NCBI GenBank assembly: GCA_002917075.1
Contig: NTMA01000001.1
Location: 62,001-126,000, forward strand
DNA length: 64,000 nt
Reading direction: 5' to 3'
Source of the DNA: Hawksworthiomyces lignivorus
Taxonomy: Eukaryota > Ascomycota > Sordariomycetes > Ophiostomatales > Ophiostomataceae
Position numbers and translations under genes: made by a program. Positions 57,779 through 64,000 of the stretch are shown in pieces. Within the stretch, counting starts at the first letter, position 1. Each line of letters begins with the position of its first letter. The notes under the pieces are model-generated. The model did not search any database, was not told where the DNA came from, and saw only the letters and a list, made by a program, of their open reading frames with translations.

Positions 57779-60700
57779 GATGGAAGATGGAGAGGTAAAT
57801 GAGACAAAGAAGGCAACAATATGATAGATCAGAGACTAGGCAGGAATGTAAAGGAGAACCTGAAATCAAGACGACCAAGAGGAAGTCTCCTTTTCTTTCC
57901 TTTTCGAGGAACACGTCAACGTGCTTGTGAAAATAACCACTTGCTGGTGATAAGTCGTCGTTGATATATGATGTTTTATTAGAAAACAAGGACGGATGGA
58001 GGGAAGCAGGATGAAGGCCAGTTTTTGTTGGTTTCAATCAGGTGTGGTGCTTGGCTCTCATACGAGGGTAGCAACGACACTAGGAAAACAAGGCTATAGC
58101 AAAACGAAAGGGCGGGCCCAAAACAAGGGGGGGGGATCAAAACAAAGGTAGGCGATGAAAGTCCGCTTTCAGCCCTTTGTTGACAACAAACGGATGGAGG
58201 AGCAGAGGAAAAAAGAAAGAAGATGAAGAGAAGAGGAAGAAGAAAAGAGGAGAGAGATGAGAAACAAGAAAAGAGAAAATCTTACACCCTGAATAGAAAC
58301 ACGAAAGAGGGCCAGAAAGAAAAGGGAAAAATAGGATAAGCTTTGTTGATCGGGAAAAGACTGGGGGGGGTGAAGGGGTCGCAGCAAATAAAAAAAGGAG
58401 AAACAGGGTATTAAAGCTGAAGGGGAAAAGCAGCGTGGGAAAAAATTGGAGGAATGCCAGCAGTCAGACTGGATGGATGCACGAAGCAGGACGCAGTAAG
58501 CCTAAAAGTAGCAGTTGTGGCTGAGCCCCCAATTGCCTGCATTTCCCATTTTATATACGGGAGAATAATAAATAATAGTACATATGACTACGAAAGTATG
58601 GTAAACGGGTGGGCTTTTTTTCATGGAAGTGGCGGAGGGAATGCTATTTTGGCAGGGAGGCCAGGCCATCACGCAAGAAAAGAGACAAGCCAGCCAGCCA
58701 GCCAATCTGCCAGTCCAGCTAAACCAGCCAGCCCAGGCTAAGTTAGAATCTGACATTATTACGAGAGGATGCAGTGAATGGCTCAGTGGGTGCTCGTATG
58801 AGGGAGCGGGCGAGGGAGGCCAAAAACCCGCCTGCACGCCCCCGAGCCCAACGGCGAACAGAAACAACGAGGAAAAAATAATAATAAAATAAAATACTAG
58901 TAAAACAGCAGCCAACGGTCGACCGTTACGCATTATAGAGAGAAGCCGAGATGGACCAACACGCACAAAAGACAAAAATGGCGAGTGAGCGCCTGCCAGC
59001 AAACGGCGAAGCACAGAATACGTCCATCGGCTCGTATTCGCGCACCCAGACGCAGCAACGTAGCGTGAGCTCTTCCATACTCTCTCATCTCTTTCTCTGC
59101 TACTCTAGGCCTTCTGCTGTCCTTCTGTTCGCCTTTCAATATTGTCTGCTTCTCGTTTTCCATCTCGAACAAAAAATTTCAGACCGGCAGAAGCGATGCA
59201 TATATGCAGTCAGTCGGCCTCTTCACCAGTGGCCGGTCATCTTCACACCCCATTCGGCTCATCCAGAACAGCGACATGAAGAATAAGCAGCGTGTATTAA
59301 GACCCAAGCGAAGCAGCTTAGCGGAACACAAGCAACGTCAGATCCATCTGGTCCAATGTGCAGTCCGCTGTCTCGCAACAAGACGACATGATGCAGGCCG
59401 CCCATGCAGTAATACCACCCCTTGCACTCATCTGACCTCGCGCTAGCCCTCAACTGCCTTTCGGGAAATCGCCCAATCTGCGATTGCCCACCCTAATGAA
59501 AGGCGAGCCCGCAGGTCAGCCTCACAGCTACTCCCAGCGTGTTCGTCCAATTTCTCCAGGTATCTCCCATCGTGCAGCGAACAAAGGGATAAAAAGAGGG
59601 CTAAAGGGCTCGGCTCTCTTTCAGCGTGCCAACAGCAATGGTTGCCCGTTTCGTTTGTCCCTTTTTTTTTTTTTTTCGCATACCTCCGACGGGCTTCCCA
59701 ATCTTGGCCTGCAGCAGCCCACAGGCAGATCCGAAGCCCATTCTGCAATGCCGCCTGTTTGTGACATGCTCTGCTCTCGCTACTGTTTCTCTTCTCTCTC
59801 TTGGCTCTGAACTGTGTCTGGCAGGACGGGCATCCGTGAATCTTCGGAGATACACATATTAGCTGTCATTTGAGTACTTCGTATTTTTCGCATGTCATTC
59901 TCGAACAATCTCTTTGAAGACCCTGTTTTGTCTCCTCTCTGCCTCACGCGTCTTCTGCGCATATTATTACGCTGCCTTGCGAGCTATACTCGTTCAAAGC
60001 GTAGTTGCACTAGAAGAGCTTTAGCGTCTCCCCGCTACGGATAGCTGGCCCCTATTTTTTCTTCTCTTTGTCTTCTCCTTTCCTTGGCTAGGCCCTGCAG
60101 ATCGCTCTTCCAGCTGTTACGACCTGCTCCCGTACCGAATATAAAATGGGACACACACAAAGAGGAGTGTTTCAATTCCTGCTTGAGCCTGGCACTTAAG
60201 AGCACACCAGTCAGCACGCAGACCAGTCAGAACGTGCGCGCCACCAATTTCATCATACGCTCCCCTATGTTTGAAACCCACCGCTGTACATAGTCGTAGG
60301 ACTACCGCATGATGGATGGCCAACGTAAGTACGGGACGATTACGTACTGCAGAGGTTAAATATGACCTGTGAATGCAAATAAAGACACCTATTACGAGTA
60401 CCCTACGTCTCTCTATATTGTACCTGCACCAAGAAAGCACGACACCTCCACATGCCTTCGGCCTGAAGTGATCAGACGCGAGAAGGTGGCCAGCACAGGA
60501 CGCACTTCGTGACGCCGGAGAGTCACCTCAATATGCTGAACCTAAGGCGTCTTGCTTTCCTCGCGTCTCAGTGTGTTCCAGAGTCGCAGCGAAAGAGGTT
60601 CGAATGACCTACGTATTGCAACGTATACACATTTTGATTCAGTGCTTCTCTCCACCCGAAGAAAATTTCTTTGGTCAGGTTCTATTCGTACGACGTTTTT

Positions 60701-61457
60701 GAGCATATACGAGTACGAGTTACCTCTGCAACCCGCAGTGGGCAAGGATAATTAACTTGGAAATGCCCAGTCTCATTTTCCTAGTGGCTCCTCCAGCAGA
60801 AGAGCCTTCCTTGGTAAAACACCGATAAAAATAGAAAAAGGGGGCGGTGGCGGTGACTTCCGGCGATCCACTGGCGCTTGACCCCTTTGGGTACAGAGCT
60901 CTCTGTGGCGGTGCATGACAGGGAGAGGATGGCTATCCCCAGAGTGCCCAAAAAAACGCAAGCTTAGATGCGAGAACATCGCCAAGCAGGTCAGCAAAGG
61001 ACAGGATCGAGTTCGAAGCAGAAGCAGATGCCTCTTCTCAGCAAAGAAGCGGCTATGGAATCATCTACTTCATGCGGTTCTCCACATTCTTTAGATGGGC
61101 TTATTCTGCGAACACTGATTCAGTTGCAGCCACGTGAGAGCAATACCAATGAAAAGCTGCTGCTAAAATGGTTTCAAAGCTCGTACCAAAGACACGGTAG
61201 CGGCGCAAACTCACAAGCTCTGCGAGGGACTGGATCTAGTGATTATCATGGTATTGATGGTGTTCTCCCCGCCAATGCGAGGCCGAGAATACATATATTT
61301 GTCTGTCCGATAATAGAATACAGAATACATAGGGGACAAAGAAGCGGAATCATGCGTCAGCCAACCAAAACTAGCGCTGCACACTATACAGAAAAGCCAC
61401 TGAAGACAAGCAAAAAGGAACACCAGGCGGAAACTTTTTCTGTCAGCTCAGCCCTAT
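57779..61457. other. Long spacer upstream of chitin synthase
   Basis: A 3.7-kb stretch with no supported gene. The first 600 bases are GA-rich on the plus strand (pyrimidine-rich on the chitin synthase strand), fitting promoter and leader. A short AGCC tandem repeat lies at 58688-58703, with further copies to about 58733. Frames of up to 170 residues (58502-59014, -; 60968-61477, +) have no known motif and no strong coding look. The right end holds the 3' untranslated region of the UNC93-like gene. Confidence 0.5.
58688..58733. repeat. AGCC tandem repeat
   Basis: Four perfect AGCC units followed by imperfect CCAG/AGCC copies, in the region upstream of chitin synthase. Simple repeat. Confidence 0.7.
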
Positions 61458-63025
61458 CTACATTCCTGCGAGCTTGACATCCTCTTCCTTCTCGTCCGAG
61501 AAGGCCAGATCGCTGCTCAACTGCGTGTGGTCCGCTACCTTGAACCAGATCAAGGGCAGGGCGAAGATGAGCCCGCCTAGCAAGAGGCCCCAGGAGATGC
61601 CAAACATGGCCATGTACGAAACCTCTAGCGCGTCCAGCCGCCAGACGACTGCATTGCCCGCACTCTGGATCGACTTGTAGATGCCCGCGTACAGCGCCAG
61701 CTTGCGGGCGTTGTTCGACAGCGCGCCCATGTACCAGTACACGGACGTCTGCCAAGCCGCATCAAAGAAGCCCCAGAAGATGTACAGCACAAAGAGCCGG
61801 CCGTAGCCGTCCGTGGTCCAGTCCATGCGCTCGTCAGCGACGGCGGCGACGTCGGCGCGCGTGTAGCCGATCTGGTACTTGAGCGTGGCGCCCCAGAGGG
61901 CCAGCGTCAGCAGCAGCAGCGCCACCCAGCTGATGCGCGCGCGCAGCGGCCGCGAGAACCGCTCCCAGTCGAGAGCGAAGCCGAATGCGAACGAGCCGAA
62001 GATCTGCATGGACCAGTAGATCACGTTGTTGAGTGCCCGGGTGCGGATGTTGAAGCGCGCCAGGTTAAAGTCGTTGAACTGGTAGGTGTAGAACCAGTTG
62101 GACCCGAAGAACATGGGAAATAGGAGGACGATGAAGTAGTCTGTGCGCAGCACCTTGAACAGGCCGATAAACTCGGACTGCCATGACGGGTGCTTCATCA
62201 TGATGACCCGGGACCCATCATCGCGGACAACGCGACTGGTGGGGATCAAGGCCAGGCCCATGATGGACCCGAGGAACATGAGAACCGTAATAGCAATGTA
62301 CGTGCCGTCGCCAACGGAAGAGGTGGCCGAGCCGTTGACGTTCTGGCCGAGGGGAATCTGCCATGGTTTGTTAGGTACCTTTTCCCGAGGAAGAGAAGGG
62401 ACTCGCGGTGCGAGCGCAAGGGCCTCACCAAAGATCCAATGACTGCGCCCACGTTGAAGATGGCCCATGATATGCTGATGTATTTTCCCTTCTTGTCTTC
62501 TGCCGGATACGACATGATAATCGTGCCCTGTGCCGTCCACAGTAATGCGGCGCAGGACCCGGCGAAGGCACCTCCGAAAATCACAAAACCTTCGTTGGCC
62601 GTATGGTTGTAACAGATGTACGACGCGCACGATATACCATAGCCAAAGCCACCGATCACAAGCATCCACCGGACACCGATCATATTGCAGATGGTACCGG
62701 CGAAGAATGCAAAAAACGCAAAGGTCGAATACGACGCGACCGTGGAGTTATTAGCGGCAGTTGGATCGAGCTGACCGCCGCCGCCGAGACCGGTAAGAGC
62801 ATTGCTCATACCCGGGTCCAGGAAGCACACAAGGGACACCAGTACAACTTGGATCAGCGGCGATGCATAGTAGCTGCTTTTCCATGTGCCAATCTTCAGC
62901 CGCTTGTATATCCAGCCTTTGATCGGAGGTGACGCCCCGTGATAGACTTCGCCAACCCCAGCTTCTGCGTCAGCGGACGGTGGGCTGGCGGCGACGCTCT
63001 CCTCCTTCTCTGGGACTGCTGACAT
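61458..63025 (-). CDS. UNC93-like/DUF895 major facilitator membrane protein
   Basis: Polytopic membrane protein of the UNC-93-like branch of the major facilitator superfamily. Fungal members are common but their substrates are mostly unknown. Exons in transcript order are 62429-63025 and 61458-62357, giving 498 residues. The 71-bp intron (GTGAGG...GGCAG, branch ACCTAAC) is phase 0 and joins NVGAVIGSL to IPLGQNVN. The N-terminal 55 residues are hydrophilic. Helix 1 follows SSYYASPLIQ, and the family signature CFLDPGMSNALTGLGGGG comes right after it. YNHTANEGFVIFGGAFAG and WTAQGTIIMSYPAEDKKGKY, then FYTYQFNDFNLARFNIRTR and WQTSVYWYMGALSNNARKLA, are other recognisable blocks. The tail (SDEKEEDVKLAGM) is acidic and cytosolic. 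Transcribed in the same direction as the next gene to the right, 0.64 kb away. Confidence 0.93.
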
Positions 63026-63662
63026 TATGTTGTTTTAGAAAGGAAAGTGAGATGATCGAGAAGGAGTCGTACTGTCGATGCTGCGTGCTGGCCGCTTGAT
63101 GTTATCCTTCTTTACAGAGATTGGCGTAGCAGCCGTTATATGGCAACCAAAAATGAATCGCCTTCTTGCGTCTTCACATTGCGAGAAGACCCTGTGGATA
63201 GCCCAGGCGTGTGTAATATATGAACAAAATTCATCCAACTAAGCTTGATGAGTCGGTAATCTGCGCCCGCAAACGTCTTCGGTCCCGTGCTTGGGCTCTC
63301 CGGTCTCGTCGTATGCCTCTTCTCTCCTTCCCCTCTCTGTTACCCCAGACTTATCAGTGACATGGCTCCACAAATGCGATATTGCTTCTTTCTTTCCGGT
63401 AAGACGTGCACGCGATAAGGCCTGAACGTGTATGATCGCATCCGAGGCCAAAGCAATGAATTCTGATAGTATGGACGAGGAAGTCGACAGTCACATAGAG
63501 ATTAGGAATGAAGTCTATGGCAGCGTTGCATATGTGGAGCCTATTGTAACGCTACGGACACAGTGCCATGAAGATTAGATATGCAGCTCTCCAACATGCC
63601 AAGGATGGGTTAAACCTTTTCGGCACAGGTTCGCACTCAAACAGGTAATTTTGTGTTAGTTC
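63026..63662. other. Spacer upstream of the UNC93-like gene
   Basis: Holds the promoter of the UNC93-like gene and the 3' untranslated region of the gene at the right edge. A 70-residue minus-strand frame (63239-63451) has no recognisable motif and is not called. Confidence 0.5.
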
Positions 63663-64000
63663 TCAACTAGCGTCATTAATTGGTCTTTCAACTGTGAGAA
63701 ACGCCTGGTCAACACTGAAGCCAATCTCTTCTACTGAGCCTAACATTGTTTCTGGGACCTGGACGTGGAATGATCGTTAACTCAGGCAACACAAGCAGAA
63801 GAGGGCAAACAGAAAGATAAATTAAAAAAAAAAAAAAAAGCAACATACCGCATAAGCTATGACAGAGGGATACCCGAGCTTCTGAGCCTCAGAAATTGCC
63901 TTCGCAAATAGTCCCTGAGTGATTAATCTTTGATACCTGGAGTCTTGCTGTTCCTGTGCCACGATTGTTGGACATACTACAGTCGCCGATGTAGAGTAGT
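63663..64000 (-). CDS. GNAT-like acetyltransferase, C-terminal part (cut by window edge)
   Basis: Only the 3' end of the gene lies in the window. I infer an exon 63849-64000 (continuing past the edge), a 90-bp intron 63759-63848 (GTATGT...CCAG, phase 0) and a last exon 63663-63758. The spliced reading has TQGLFAKAISEAQKLGYPSV, then IAYA|VPETMLGSVEEIGFS and ends in FLTVERPINDAS. A helix after a Gly (QGLFAKAISEAQKLGY), a strand, and a short EEIGF segment resemble the acetyl-CoA-binding and closing parts of GNAT N-acetyltransferases (compare the usual YERLGF). The classic pyrophosphate loop would lie near the edge and cannot be checked. The coding call is fair; the family call is tentative. Confidence 0.5.
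63824..63839. repeat. A run in the last intron of the edge gene
   Basis: About 15 A on the plus strand, reading as a U run shortly after the 5' splice site of the inferred intron. Simple homopolymer. Confidence 0.7.

Noticed and set aside
58502..59014. 170-residue minus-strand frame upstream of chitin synthase with a hydrophobic stretch
   Set aside because: It spans the AGCC repeat and promoter-like DNA, has no known motif, and its composition does not look like the coding DNA nearby.
60968..61477. 169-residue plus-strand frame overlapping the 3' end of the UNC93-like gene
   Set aside because: No recognisable domain, and it overlaps the end of a well-supported gene on the other strand.

Overview
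The window is nuclear DNA of a filamentous ascomycete (Pezizomycotina, most likely a Sordariomycete). The reasons are many short introns (59-141 bp) with GTRNGT-type donors and CTAAC/CTGAC-like branch sites, an APSES regulator of the StuA/Asm-1 type, a class III chitin synthase, and GC-rich coding DNA set in AT-richer spacers. I cannot name the species. Twelve protein genes are supported, one of them cut by the right edge. Ten have introns whose splice junctions restore conserved family sequence, so I give exon coordinates. The other two are a one-exon gene and the edge gene, which has one inferred intron.

The left half (1-32 kb) is nearly empty. It holds one convergent gene pair, a PIG3-type quinone oxidoreductase (+) and a dienelactone hydrolase family protein (-), at 5.2-7.8 kb. 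About 24 kb follow with no convincing gene. That stretch contains two weak gene relics near 9-10 kb, a 42-base T run, a 25-base G run, and repeated copies of the 9-mer TACTCCGTA. It ends in pyrimidine-rich leader DNA in front of the developmental regulator stuA (32.2-34.7 kb, +).

The right half (32-64 kb) is an ordinary gene-dense region. In order it holds stuA (+), a large coiled-coil protein of unknown role (+), gamma-glutamyl phosphate reductase of proline synthesis (-), a DHA1-type drug/polyamine transporter (+), a threonine dehydratase/serine racemase-type PLP enzyme (-), mitochondrial ketol-acid reductoisomerase of valine/isoleucine synthesis (-), the NEDD8-conjugating enzyme UBC12 (-), class III chitin synthase (-), an UNC93-like membrane protein (-) and the 3' end of a GNAT-like gene (-). 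Most are conserved housekeeping or growth genes. There is no biosynthetic cluster, CRISPR array, rRNA, or tRNA gene I can support.

No clearly new multi-gene system is visible. The signals most worth following are the enrichment of TACTCCGTA in non-coding DNA, the very large gene-poor domain upstream of stuA, the unclassified 983-residue coiled-coil protein, the threonine-dehydratase-like/ketol-acid reductoisomerase pair, and a perfect 12-bp hairpin in the spacer between the proline gene and the transporter.
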